In this document: piece by piece, positions 9,489-18,324 of the stretch
How positions within the stretch are numbered: position 1 is the first letter of the stretch
Layout: each line of letters opens with the position of its first letter
From: JAITWN01 sp964437335
GTDB taxonomy: Bacteria > Pseudomonadota > Gammaproteobacteria > SZUA-140
DNA length: 64,000 nucleotides
NCBI GenBank assembly: GCA_964437335.1
Contig: CAYTGL010000008.1
Span: 23,445-87,444, forward strand
Direction: 5' to 3'
Position numbers and translations under genes: made by a program
The notes under the pieces: model-generated
Databases searched by the model: none
Seen by the model: the letters and a program-made list of their open reading frames with translations, nothing else
Told to the model about the DNA's origin: nothing

Positions 9489-10421
9489 ATGAGTATAAGA
9501 TCTCTTGAAAGGGCTCGCCTTCTGGAAATAACCGGTGCGGCAGAACCAACGACACCGTCAGTAACCATAGCTTTTGCTTTGGATAAAGAATACCTAGAGT
9601 ATTTTAAGGTAATGCTCCAAAGCATGGCTATGAGAAACACCCTCCCGGACTGTCCGATTGCAGTATATTCAGATGATCCTGATGTATTCGATGATCCTGT
9701 TGTAAGGATAACCGCAGACAAACTTTGCCTGATGAGCGGCGAGAAGAAAAATCTTATATATGATCTTGCTAGAAATAATGTCAAACGCTCCGAACGCTCT
9801 AAGTGGAACAAAGGAACTTTTTTGAAGTGGTCGGTTTTTGAGCCGCAGGAGACCGATCGACTTCTTTTCCTCGATGTAGATATGCTCTGCATAGGAAAAC
9901 TTGAGCCATTACTTGATCTGAAACTTGAGGCTCCATTTGTTTGTTGTCCTCAATTCCAGAAAACTATAAAAGAAAATGAAAATGGCCCGTTTGGTTCTGA
10001 TGTAATTGCAAAATCTCTGAGGGATATGCTCGATGGAGAGTTTCAAGGCCGTCATACTTGGCGAATAAATAGCGGCATGATGCTGATCGGAAAACCTTTA
10101 TTGAGCCATGATTTTTTTCAGGACTTAACAGAATATGCTAAAACTCGGGTGGCATTTCATGAGCAAGAGCATTTAAGCAATTTCTTCCGGGATAACCCTG
10201 ATCTAAGAATAATGGTTTCATCTGCCTACAATTTCCAAGAAATGTATCTAGACAAGGTTTCTGCGATCGACCAAAACGAAATTCTTGCCCGTGTAACTGT
10301 GCTTCACTATGCTGGTGGCGCGAAACCTTGGAATATCAATCCTGCAAAAATGGATCGACCCTCTCTTTCTTTATGGCATAAATATCGAACGGCCAGTATG
10401 CGGTTGTTGTCCGTGAGGTAA
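9489..10421 (+). CDS. Family GT8-like glycosyltransferase
   Basis: A 310-residue GT-A fold enzyme. It opens with TIAFALDKEYLEYFKVMLQS, the typical start of family 8, and carries the metal-binding DxD in LLFLDVDMLCIGKLEPLL near residues 125-140. A later region (INSGMMLIGKPLLS) matches the acceptor-binding part of the family. GT8 members transfer Gal, Glc or GalA with retention, often in LPS core or O-chain synthesis. The gene is AT-rich like its 5' neighbour, which starts the same unit. Substrate is unknown. Confidence 0.75.
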   Translation: MSIRSLERARLLEITGAAEPTTPSVTIAFALDKEYLEYFKVMLQSMAMRNTLPDCPIAVYSDDPDVFDDPVVRITADKLCLMSGEKKNLIYDLARNNVKRSERSKWNKGTFLKWSVFEPQETDRLLFLDVDMLCIGKLEPLLDLKLEAPFVCCPQFQKTIKENENGPFGSDVIAKSLRDMLDGEFQGRHTWRINSGMMLIGKPLLSHDFFQDLTEYAKTRVAFHEQEHLSNFFRDNPDLRIMVSSAYNFQEMYLDKVSAIDQNEILARVTVLHYAGGAKPWNINPAKMDRPSLSLWHKYRTASMRLLSVR

Positions 10422-10888
10422 TGTTGCATGTAAAAGCATTGTATTTACCCGACACCCGGGCTCCCCGATCTTCGAATCAGGCGGCGTCGTTTAGCATAGT
10501 ATTCTCCTCGTTGATCAGCGGTGGTAGTTTCTCGATACCGAGGGCTTTGCGCAGTGCTTGTAACGTCGACGTCACCCCATATTTCGCCGTTAGTTTTGAA
10601 CTGTCTCAGAAAGAGGCTAAGAGCACCGGCGTCGATCTTGTTCCTGAATCGCATATAAAAACTGCATGGGTCTTCAGAAGACCGACGTAACGCAACAGCA
10701 CGACCAGTAGAACATTCGGAACGATAATGCGCGCGCGGTAGCCTCATCACCGACCGCAACCGCGGGCCAGTCACGGTGTATTGTTGCTGAAATCCGCCAT
10801 ATTTCGGCTTATAGTTGCGTTCTTGGCGGAAACAACGGCCGTGCAGGAACCTCACTTGATGCCGAAACTTACCGGATACTGATCGCGC
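10422..10888. other. Gene-free interval with decayed sequence
   Basis: About 470 bp separate the AT-rich insert from the first gene of the core sugar pathway. I see no convincing gene here. Short open frames exist on both strands (for example + 10421-10690), but none shows a recognisable domain. One minus-strand stretch (10477-10605) has protein-like composition and is listed separately as a possible remnant. The interval may hold the promoter of the downstream group. Confidence 0.5.
10477..10605 (-). pseudogene. Possible gene remnant, 42 residues, antisense to the locus
   Basis: Between an upstream in-frame TGA (10606-10608) and a TGA at 10477-10479, the minus strand encodes a 42-residue peptide containing KYGVTSTLQALRKALG and ending LINEENTMLNDAA. 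The amphipathic ALRKALG helix and acidic tail look like the C-terminus of a real protein (for example a DNA-binding or transposase-type protein). No start codon with a ribosome site is present and the upstream sequence is broken in all frames. It is therefore either a decayed gene end or chance. Confidence 0.25.
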
Positions 10889-11833
10889 TTGATCCTGCTG
10901 ACTGGAGCGACCGGATTTGTCGGATCGGCGCTGGCGATGCGGCTGGCCGCCGAACCCGGCCTTGTACTGCGTGCCGCGGTGCGGCACGACACTGCGTCGC
11001 TGCCGCAGGACGTTGATACCGTATACGTAGGCGACTGCGGTCCCGACACCGACTGGACGGCAGCGCTCGCTGGCGTCACCGTCGTCGTGCACGCCGCCGC
11101 GCGCGTGCATGAGATGCGCGATACGGCAGCCGATTCGCTGGCGACGTATCGACGGGTCAATACCGACGGGACCCTGAACCTCGGCCGCCAGGCGGCCGCG
11201 GCCGGGGTGCGGCGCTTCATCTTCCTGAGTACGATCAAGGTCAACGGCGAGCGGACGCTGCCGGACTGCCCGTTCACCGCCGGCGACGCACCGGCGCCTG
11301 CGGATCCCTATGCCATATCGAAACTCGAGGCCGAGACAGGGCTGCGGCGGATCGCGGACGGGTCCGGCATGGAGGTTGTGATCCTGCGCCTTCCGATGGT
11401 CTATGGGCCCGGCGTGAAGGGCAATTTCGCGCGCCTGCTGCGGGCGGTCGTTAAAGGCGGGGTGCTACCGTTCGGCGCGGTCGACAACCGGCGCAGCCTG
11501 GTCGGGATCGACAACCTGGTCGATCTGATCACTGTCTGCATCGACCACCCGGCAGTTGCCGGGCAGACGCTGCTCGTCAGTGACGGCGAGGATCTGTCGA
11601 CGTCCGAGCTGATCCGCCACATCGCCGCGAGCCTGCACCGCCCGGCGCGGCTGATCCCGGTTCCCGTGCCGCTCCTGAGGCTCGGCGCGATGCTCGTCGG
11701 CAGGCGCGAGGATATCGACCGCCTCACCGATTCCCTCCAGATCGACATCCGCGGGACCTGCGAACTGCTCGGCTGGACGCCGCCGGTCGGCATTCACGAC
11801 GGCCTGCTCAGATGCGTCCATCGGGCCCGCTGA
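10889..11833 (+). CDS. NAD-dependent epimerase/4-reductase, WbpV/WreQ-like (UDP-QuiNAc formation)
   Basis: A 314-residue extended short-chain dehydrogenase. The nucleotide-binding GATGFVGSALAMRL lies at the extreme N-terminus, followed by VVHAAARVHEM, and the catalytic Ser/Tyr-x3-Lys appear in FLSTIKVNG and DPYAISKLEAE. This is the pattern of WbpV/WreQ-type 4-reductases that turn UDP-4-keto-6-deoxy-GlcNAc into UDP-QuiNAc; a UDP-GlcNAc 4-epimerase role is the main alternative. The start is TTG at 10889, because an in-frame TGA lies four codons upstream. It is followed within 7 bp by the matching sugar-phosphate transferase, and then by the 4,6-dehydratase that would make its substrate. Confidence 0.75.
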   Translation: MILLTGATGFVGSALAMRLAAEPGLVLRAAVRHDTASLPQDVDTVYVGDCGPDTDWTAALAGVTVVVHAAARVHEMRDTAADSLATYRRVNTDGTLNLGRQAAAAGVRRFIFLSTIKVNGERTLPDCPFTAGDAPAPADPYAISKLEAETGLRRIADGSGMEVVILRLPMVYGPGVKGNFARLLRAVVKGGVLPFGAVDNRRSLVGIDNLVDLITVCIDHPAVAGQTLLVSDGEDLSTSELIRHIAASLHRPARLIPVPVPLLRLGAMLVGRREDIDRLTDSLQIDIRGTCELLGWTPPVGIHDGLLRCVHRAR

Positions 11834-11840
11834 AGTTCAT

Positions 11841-12854
11841 ATGATCCTGCTGCTCGCGGTCATCACTGCCTTTACGGTCGCCTGCGCCGCCACGATGATG
11901 CTGAGCCGTGTCGCGGGGCCGCTCGGGCTGATCGACCTGCCGAACGCGCGCTCGCTGCACGATGCGCCGATGCCACGCAGCGGAGGGCTCGCGATCTGGG
12001 CCGGGGTCGCGACGGGCGCTGTGCTGGTGCTCGCGTGGTTCGGCGTGCCTGCGGTGCTCGGCTGGATTGCTGCGGCCATGCTGCTGACCGGCGTCGTCTC
12101 GCTGGTCGACGACCGGTCCCATGTCCCGGTCGGACTGCGCCTGATCGCCCATGCAGGGGCGGGTGGCCTGCTGATTGCCGGCGGGCTGGCCCTGCGCGAA
12201 CTGAATTATCCGGGTAATTATCTCGATATATCAGATATAAGCAGTTATTTTCTTACGCTGATCCTTATAATCTGGTTGACCAATCTCTACAACTTCATGG
12301 ACGGCATGGATGGACTCGCGGCCGGCATGGCGATGTTCGGCTTCGGCGCGCTCGGGGTCCTCGGCCTGCTCGGGGGCGACGCCCGTTTCGCGGCTCTGTG
12401 CTGGGTCGTCGCCGCCGGGGCAGGGGGATTTCTGGTCTGGAACTTCCCGCCGGCGCGGATATTCATGGGAGACAGCGGGTCCTCGGTGCTCGGACTGCTT
12501 GCCGCAGCCCTGTCGCTGTGGGGCGACCGCCTGGGCCTGTTTCCGCTGTGGGCCGCCTTGCTCGCGTTTTCGCCATTCATCGTCGATGCGACGGTCACGC
12601 TGGCATGGCGCGTCGTCAGGGGCGAGCGGTTCTGGGAGGCACATCGCAGTCATTTCTACCAGCGACTCGCGCTGGCCAATGGCTGGGGGCACCGGCGAAC
12701 AGTGGTATGGGAATTTGTGCTGATGCTGCTGTGCTGCACCGGCGCGCTGATCGCGGTGCAGGTTCAGGCCGGCGTGCAATGGGGCATCATCATACTGGCC
12801 GGTCTCGTCTATCTTGCCGCAATCCTCTGGATCGGCAATAGAGGTCGAAACTGA
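11841..12854 (+). CDS. Undecaprenyl-phosphate sugar-1-phosphate transferase (WbpL/WecA family)
   Basis: A 337-residue, very hydrophobic protein with about ten membrane helices. It carries the family signatures: GVVSLVDDRSHVP (Mg2+-binding Asp pair), NLYNFMDGMDGLAAG, IFMGDSGSSVLG, and the cytoplasmic substrate loop EAHRSHFYQRL. WbpL-type enzymes load a HexNAc-1-phosphate (GlcNAc, QuiNAc or FucNAc) onto undecaprenyl phosphate and so begin O-antigen synthesis. The closely packed WbpV-like gene upstream and the WbpM-like gene downstream point to QuiNAc or a related 6-deoxy sugar as substrate (inference). Confidence 0.88.
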   Translation: MILLLAVITAFTVACAATMMLSRVAGPLGLIDLPNARSLHDAPMPRSGGLAIWAGVATGAVLVLAWFGVPAVLGWIAAAMLLTGVVSLVDDRSHVPVGLRLIAHAGAGGLLIAGGLALRELNYPGNYLDISDISSYFLTLILIIWLTNLYNFMDGMDGLAAGMAMFGFGALGVLGLLGGDARFAALCWVVAAGAGGFLVWNFPPARIFMGDSGSSVLGLLAAALSLWGDRLGLFPLWAALLAFSPFIVDATVTLAWRVVRGERFWEAHRSHFYQRLALANGWGHRRTVVWEFVLMLLCCTGALIAVQVQAGVQWGIIILAGLVYLAAILWIGNRGRN

Positions 12855-12970
12855 GGCAAGAAAATCGAGGCTCATTCCAGCCCGTTTCGTCGCTAAATGT
12901 CAATACCCCTCAAATATTTGCCCGAGCCTGATTCCAGCGGGTAAAATACTCGACGGCGCGGGAGTTCAGT

Positions 12971-14875
12971 GTGCGTAAAATCTCGGACAGGAAGGAACCA
13001 TTGGCTAGCAGGCGGCGCATCGGGATTATCACACACGATATCTGCGTCATTGCGATTGCGTGGTTGCTGGCCTACATGACCCGCTTTGATTTCCAGTTGG
13101 CGCCGTCGAACTGGGACGCCTTCTGGCGAACCCTGCCGGTCGTGCTGGTGATCCAGGGCCTGATCTTCTGGCGGTTCGGCCTTTATCGCGGGCTGTGGCG
13201 TTTTGCAAGCATCCCCGATCTCTGGAATATTTTCCGCGCGGCCTTTCTCGGCACCCTGATCATTGCGGTCTCGTTCTATCTCTATAACCGCCTGCAGGGC
13301 GTGCCGCGCACCGTCGTCGGTGTCTATCCGTTCTTCCTGATGCTGATGCTCGGCACACCGCGTCTGATCTACCGGATCTGGCGGGAGCATAGGCTCGGTC
13401 TGCTGAATCATGCGAACAGCAAGCGTGTATTGATCCTCGGCGCCGGCAGATCCGGCGAAATGCTCGCGCGCGACATGCGCCGCGATACACTGTACGCCCC
13501 GATCGGTTTCCTTGATGACCAGGGCACGCTGAAAGGCTCGAATGTTCACGGTGTCCCGGTACTCGGAAAGATCGACCGCCTTCCTGATATCGCCGAGCGA
13601 ATGCGGCCGGATGTGGTCATCATTGCGATGTCGTCGGCATCCAATGCCGAAATGCGCCGTGTGGTCGGAGTCTGCGAGCGCGCCGGGGTCCAGTTCCGCA
13701 CACTGCCGCGTCTGCAGGATCTCGCCAGCGGCGAGCCGCTGGTTTCGGAACTGCGCGAGGTCAACATCGAGGACCTGCTCGGACGCGATCCGGTGGTGCT
13801 CGACTGGCCAAGCATCACCGACGGTATGATTGGCCGGACGGTGCTGATCAGTGGGGCGGGCGGATCGATCGGGTCTGAACTGGCGCGGCAGATCAGCCGG
13901 CTCAGACCAGCGGCGCTGGTGCTATTCGAGAACAACGAGTTCAACCTGTTCCGGATCGAGGCCGAGCTGCGCGTGAAGCATCCGACGCTCGCGTTGCACG
14001 CCTGCCTCGGCGACGTGCGTGACCGGATTTCCGTCGCAAAAGTGTTCGAGAGATTCAAACCGGAGATCGTATTCCACGCCGCCGCTTACAAACACGTGCC
14101 GATGCTGGAGTTTCAGGCCAGCGAGGCGGCGCGCAATAATGTCTTCGGAACCCAGGTGATCGCACAGGCTGCCGATCGCTGGGGCTGCGCAACCTTTGTG
14201 ATGATCTCGACCGACAAGGCGGTCAATCCGACCAACGTCATGGGCGCGACCAAGCGCATCGCGGAAGTCTATTGCCAATCACTGAGCCGGCAGTCGAAGA
14301 CCCGCTTTATCACCGTGCGTTTCGGCAATGTGCTCGGGTCAACCGGCAGCGTCGTGCCGCTGTTCCAGGAGCAGATTCGCAGCGGCGGCCCGGTGACCGT
14401 CACGCATCCGGAAATCACCCGATATTTCATGACGATCTCGGAGGCCTCGCAACTGATCATGCAGGCCGCGGTGATGGGGAAGGGCGGTGAGATCTTCGTG
14501 CTCGACATGGGCGATCCGGTTCCGATCACTTATCTCGCCGAACAGATGATCCGGCTGTCCGGCAAAAGGCCCAACAAGGATATCCAGATCGTTTACACGT
14601 CACTGCGTCCGGGAGAAAAGCTCGTCGAGGAGCTGTTCTACGACGACGAGGAACGGATTCGCACCGGGCACAGCAAGATCCTGCTGGCGCATGGTCTAGA
14701 CCTGAACCGGGAGAATTTCAAGGAAGATTTACGCGCGCTCGAAGAAGCCGCGGCGAATCATGACGAGAAGGGAGTCAGGAACTTGCTGAAGAAGATTGTG
14801 CCTGCACTGGAAGCACGGGAACCCGCGATAGTCGAAACCGGCAATGTCATCGCGCTGAACCGGAGCAAGTCATGA
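12971..14875 (+). CDS. wbpM: UDP-GlcNAc 4,6-dehydratase, membrane-anchored (WbpM/CapD family)
   Basis: A 634-residue inner-membrane enzyme that converts UDP-GlcNAc to its 4-keto-6-deoxy form, the branch point to QuiNAc, FucNAc and bacillosamine. About four helices lie in residues ~10-140, then a CoA-binding-like domain with VLILGAGRSGEMLARDM, then a short-chain dehydrogenase domain with TVLISGAGGSIGSELARQI. The catalytic site has the family-specific Met in place of Tyr: STDKAVNPTNVMGATKRIAE. The GTG at 12971 is used as start. The 3' end overlaps galU as ATGA. Length matches WbpM (about 660). Confidence 0.9.
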   Translation: MRKISDRKEPLASRRRIGIITHDICVIAIAWLLAYMTRFDFQLAPSNWDAFWRTLPVVLVIQGLIFWRFGLYRGLWRFASIPDLWNIFRAAFLGTLIIAVSFYLYNRLQGVPRTVVGVYPFFLMLMLGTPRLIYRIWREHRLGLLNHANSKRVLILGAGRSGEMLARDMRRDTLYAPIGFLDDQGTLKGSNVHGVPVLGKIDRLPDIAERMRPDVVIIAMSSASNAEMRRVVGVCERAGVQFRTLPRLQDLASGEPLVSELREVNIEDLLGRDPVVLDWPSITDGMIGRTVLISGAGGSIGSELARQISRLRPAALVLFENNEFNLFRIEAELRVKHPTLALHACLGDVRDRISVAKVFERFKPEIVFHAAAYKHVPMLEFQASEAARNNVFGTQVIAQAADRWGCATFVMISTDKAVNPTNVMGATKRIAEVYCQSLSRQSKTRFITVRFGNVLGSTGSVVPLFQEQIRSGGPVTVTHPEITRYFMTISEASQLIMQAAVMGKGGEIFVLDMGDPVPITYLAEQMIRLSGKRPNKDIQIVYTSLRPGEKLVEELFYDDEERIRTGHSKILLAHGLDLNRENFKEDLRALEEAAANHDEKGVRNLLKKIVPALEAREPAIVETGNVIALNRSKS

Positions 14876-15759
14876 ACGGCCCTATTCGCAAGGCCGTTTT
14901 CCCGGTCGCCGGCATGGGCACGCGCTTCCTGCCCGTGACCAAGGCCAATCCAAAGGAGATGCTGCCGATCGTCGACAAGCCGCTGATCCAGTACGCAGCG
15001 GAAGAGGCGTTCGCCGCCGGCATTACCGAGCTGATCTTCGTCACCAGCAGCGCAAAGCGCGCGATCGAGGATCACTTCGACAAGAACTACGAACTCGAAG
15101 CAGGGCTGAAGGCGCGCGAAAGATACGACCTGCTGAAGCTCGTGAGCGACGTACTGCCGAAAGGCATGTCCTGCGCCTATGTGCGCCAGCCCGAGGCGCT
15201 CGGCCTGGGCCACGCGGTGTTGTGCGCGCGGCCGATCGTCGGGAACCAGCCGTTCGCGGTGATACTCGCCGACGATCTGATCGATGGCGGTAGCGACCCC
15301 TGCCTGTCGCAGATGACCCGCATTCACACTGAATTCGGGTGCAGCGTACTCGGGGTCGAGGAGGTCGCCGCCTCCGAAACCGACAAGTATGGCATCATCA
15401 GCGCCGAGCGCGTCTCGGACCGCCTGTCACGGGTGACCCGCATCGTTGAAAAACCCAAGCCGAACGTCGCGCCGTCGACGCTCGGTGTCGTCGGCCGCTA
15501 TATCCTGACGCCAAGGATCTTCGATTTTCTTGAGAATCTCGGCACCGGCGCCGGTGGCGAGATCCAGTTGACCGACGCGATCGCGGCACTGATCGGAGTC
15601 GAGCAGGTGCTCGGCTACGAGTTCGACGGGGTGCGCTATGATTGCGGCAGCAAGCTCGGCTATCTGCAGGCGACCGTCGAATACGCGCTCAAGCACCCGG
15701 AGCTGAAAACCTCGTTTCGCGCGTATCTACAGAAATACTGCAATAACCTGCAATCGTAG
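14872..15759 (+). CDS. galU: UTP-glucose-1-phosphate uridylyltransferase
   Basis: A 295-residue cytosolic enzyme that makes UDP-glucose from UTP and glucose-1-phosphate. The N-terminal AVFPVAGMGTRFLPVTKA is the nucleotide-binding signature, followed by KEMLPIVDKPLIQYAAEEA. Further motifs are VRQPEALGLGHAVLCA, ILADDLID (metal Asp) and IVEKPKP. Length is typical (about 290-300). It overlaps the dehydratase gene by 4 bp (ATGA), placing a precursor-supply enzyme at the end of the polysaccharide operon. It converges on rne with a 45-bp gap. Confidence 0.95.
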   Translation: MNGPIRKAVFPVAGMGTRFLPVTKANPKEMLPIVDKPLIQYAAEEAFAAGITELIFVTSSAKRAIEDHFDKNYELEAGLKARERYDLLKLVSDVLPKGMSCAYVRQPEALGLGHAVLCARPIVGNQPFAVILADDLIDGGSDPCLSQMTRIHTEFGCSVLGVEEVAASETDKYGIISAERVSDRLSRVTRIVEKPKPNVAPSTLGVVGRYILTPRIFDFLENLGTGAGGEIQLTDAIAALIGVEQVLGYEFDGVRYDCGSKLGYLQATVEYALKHPELKTSFRAYLQKYCNNLQS

Positions 15760-15804
15760 CATGCGGTGAGCCGGAGGCGACCCGTATCCTACGATTGCGC
15801 CATG

Positions 15805-18324
15805 TCAGGTATTTTCCCCGTTATTCTGCGGCGGGCCCTCCGGCGGGTTCTGGCGTTTGGGCTCGGGTGCGTGTCCGGTGATCGCAGAATGCAGCGATGT
15901 CTGGCGAAAGTCCGGTTTCAGCGGCGGCACGGTCGAGGACGGACCTGGGCCGAAATCCACGCTGACAGGCGCTGATGTCGAGGGTGGGGCTGGCGGAGCC
16001 GCCGGGACTGTCACCGACTCACGCGCAGTCTCTGCCGTGAATTCAGGACGCGGTGCAGCCGGCTGCGGTGGTGTGGTGGAATGATCGGTTCCCCGTTGCC
16101 CGTCGTGGGTCGGGGCGCCGCCCGCGGGCACGCCGGCGGCTGCATTCGTCTGATCGCGATCACGGGACTGCCGACCCCGGCCCCGACGTCGGCGGCCGCG
16201 GCCGGATCCGGTGCCCTGCGCCTGACCGCCGCTACCCTGGTTCTGGCCACTCTGACTCTGACCACCTTGGCCTTGAGACTGCTGCGGTCCATCAACACTG
16301 CGATTGTCGGCAATAGGTGATTGTGGCTGCGCCTGCGATTCAGGCGCTTCGGATTTCAGTGGCCGTTTGTCGCCGCCATCATCCTCGCCCCGCGGTGCGG
16401 CGCTGTCCCGGCGCGGTTCATGACGCGCGCGCTGTTGCTGGCCATCACCCTGGCCACTGCGACGAGTACGTCCTCCGCTGCGTCCGCCACGCCGGTTGTT
16501 GTTACCCTGTCCCTGGAATGGTGACGGCTGTGATGGCCGCGATTCGGCTGTCGGCGCCGTGGGTCTTTCGCGCGTTTGAGGCGTCGATGATCCGGTTTCG
16601 ACTTCAATCGGACGCGAACCGAACAGCGATGACCACAGCTGCCGGATGAAACCTCCGGGCGGAGCGGCCTCCGGGTTAACCATCGGCTTGAGACGATCTG
16701 CCGGCGGCAGCGGCGCCGCCGGCCGGTCAGGCGCGACGGCCCGGACCAGCGGGACCTCGAGGGCGGTCTTTGGCTGGTTCAGCGGCAGCGGTTCGGGCGT
16801 GACCTCGAGTTCATGCGCGAATTCGTAACTGGGTTTCGCCTCGGCCGGCATCTCGTCGGTGCGGACGCGCTTGATCTCGTAACGCGGCGTCTCGAGCGTC
16901 GGGTTCGCGATCAGGAAGATCCGGACTTCCTGGCGTTTCTCGATACGACCGATGACTTCGCGTTTTTCATTGAGCAAAAAGGTCGCGACATTGACCGGCA
17001 GCTGTACGATGAGCTGTCCGGTGTTGTCCTTCATCGCCTCTTCCTCGATGACGCGCAGGATCGACAGCGACAGCGATTCGATGGTGCGGATCTTGCCGAG
17101 ACCGTTGCAGCGCGGGCAGGTATGCTGGCTCGATTCGCCGAGCGACGCACGCAGGCGCTGACGCGACATCTCGAGCAGGCCGAAGCGTGAGATGCGGCCC
17201 ATCTGGACGCGGGCACGGTCCTTCTTCAGCGCCTCCTTGAGGCGATTCTCGACCTCGCGCTGGTTGCGCGCCGGGGTCATGTCGATGAAGTCGATGACGA
17301 CGAGCCCGCCGAGGTCGCGCAACCTGAGCTGGCGCGCGATTTCGTCGGCGGCCTCGAGGTTGGTGTTCAGCGCGGTCTCCTCGATGTCGCCGCCCTTGGT
17401 CGCGCGACTCGAATTGATGTCGATCGAGATCAGCGCCTCGGTGTGGTCGATGACGAGCGAACCGCCGGACGGCAGACGCAGTTCGTGCTGGAACGCGGCC
17501 TCGATCTGGCTCTCGATCTGATAACGCGTGAAGAGCGGCGTCTCATCCTTGTAGAACTTAATCTTCGACAGGTTCTGCGGCATGATCTGCTGCATGAAGT
17601 CCCGCGCGCGATTGAAGACGGCCTCGTCGTCGATCAGGATCTCGCCGATGTCGGGGCGCAGATAGTCGCGGATCGCGCGGATGATGATGTCGCTTTCCTG
17701 GTAGATCAGGTACGGGGCAGGACCCTTCTGGGCGCCTTCCTCGATGGCTCGCCACAGCCAGACCAGGTAGTCGAGGTCCCACTGGATCTCCTCGGCGCTG
17801 CGGCCGATGCCGGCGGTGCGGACGATGACGCCCATGCCGTCCGGGATCTCGATCTCGCCGAGCGCCTCGCGCAGTTCGCTGCGGTCCTCGCCCTCGATAC
17901 GGCGGGAGATGCCGCCGGCGCGGGGATTGTTCGGCATCAGGACGAGGTAGCGGCCGGCGAGGCTGACGTAGGTGGTCAGCGCGGCGCCCTTGGTGCCGCG
18001 TTCCTCTTTCGCGACCTGGACGACGATGTCCTGGCCTTCCTTGATCGCGTCGCGGATCTCGACCCGCTTGCCGCCTTCCGGCGGGATATTGAACAGCGTC
18101 GGGGAGACCTCCTTCAGCGGCAGGAAGCCATGGCGGTCGGCGCCGTAATCGATGAAAGCGGCCTCGAGGCTGGGTTCGACGCGGGTGATGCGGCCCTTGT
18201 AGATGTTGGCCTTTTTCTGCTCCCGGGACGGGGTTTCGATATCGAGGTCGTAGAGGTACTGGCCATCGACCAGTGCAATGCGCAACTCCTCGGCCTGAGT
18301 TGCGTTGATCAGCATTCTTTTCAT
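15805..18324 (-). CDS. rne: Ribonuclease E
   Basis: An 839-residue endoribonuclease, the core of the RNA degradosome, acting in mRNA decay and rRNA/tRNA processing. MKRMLINATQAEELRIALVD opens the catalytic half; an S1 RNA-binding region follows around residues 35-120. The catalytic Asp residues lie in ISIDINSSRATKG and VVIDFIDM, and the zinc-link is CPRCNGLG. The last ~330 residues are low-complexity, rich in Gln, Arg, Gly and Pro with an RGRRRRGRGRQ-type basic patch, as expected for the RNA- and partner-binding scaffold. The frame stays open to 18348, but the ATG at 18324 fits the conserved start, with AAGGGA 9 bases upstream. Confidence 0.97.
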   Translation of the reverse strand: MKRMLINATQAEELRIALVDGQYLYDLDIETPSREQKKANIYKGRITRVEPSLEAAFIDYGADRHGFLPLKEVSPTLFNIPPEGGKRVEIRDAIKEGQDIVVQVAKEERGTKGAALTTYVSLAGRYLVLMPNNPRAGGISRRIEGEDRSELREALGEIEIPDGMGVIVRTAGIGRSAEEIQWDLDYLVWLWRAIEEGAQKGPAPYLIYQESDIIIRAIRDYLRPDIGEILIDDEAVFNRARDFMQQIMPQNLSKIKFYKDETPLFTRYQIESQIEAAFQHELRLPSGGSLVIDHTEALISIDINSSRATKGGDIEETALNTNLEAADEIARQLRLRDLGGLVVIDFIDMTPARNQREVENRLKEALKKDRARVQMGRISRFGLLEMSRQRLRASLGESSQHTCPRCNGLGKIRTIESLSLSILRVIEEEAMKDNTGQLIVQLPVNVATFLLNEKREVIGRIEKRQEVRIFLIANPTLETPRYEIKRVRTDEMPAEAKPSYEFAHELEVTPEPLPLNQPKTALEVPLVRAVAPDRPAAPLPPADRLKPMVNPEAAPPGGFIRQLWSSLFGSRPIEVETGSSTPQTRERPTAPTAESRPSQPSPFQGQGNNNRRGGRSGGRTRRSGQGDGQQQRARHEPRRDSAAPRGEDDGGDKRPLKSEAPESQAQPQSPIADNRSVDGPQQSQGQGGQSQSGQNQGSGGQAQGTGSGRGRRRRGRGRQSRDRDQTNAAAGVPAGGAPTHDGQRGTDHSTTPPQPAAPRPEFTAETARESVTVPAAPPAPPSTSAPVSVDFGPGPSSTVPPLKPDFRQTSLHSAITGHAPEPKRQNPPEGPPQNNGENT

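Larger units (their letters stand above)
8745..10421. other. AT-rich inserted segment carrying two genes
   Basis: From about 8745 to 10421 the DNA is clearly richer in A and T than both flanks, and codon use changes accordingly (many AAA, AAT, ATA and TTT codons). The segment holds exactly two genes, a methyltransferase and a GT8 glycosyltransferase. It is bordered on the left by a truncated-looking frame and on the right by non-coding or decayed sequence. This fits recent acquisition of a glycan-modifying cassette from a lower-GC donor. No transposase, terminal repeat or target duplication was recognised at its edges. Confidence 0.65.

Noticed and set aside
10421..10690. Open frame of 89 codons on the + strand after the GT8 gene
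   Set aside because: No domain, no ribosome site, and composition unlike a gene; it lies over the decayed interval.
10445..11110. 221-codon minus-strand frame across the insert border and the epimerase gene
   Set aside because: Most of it is the shadow of the epimerase reading frame; the rest has Arg-rich, non-protein-like content.
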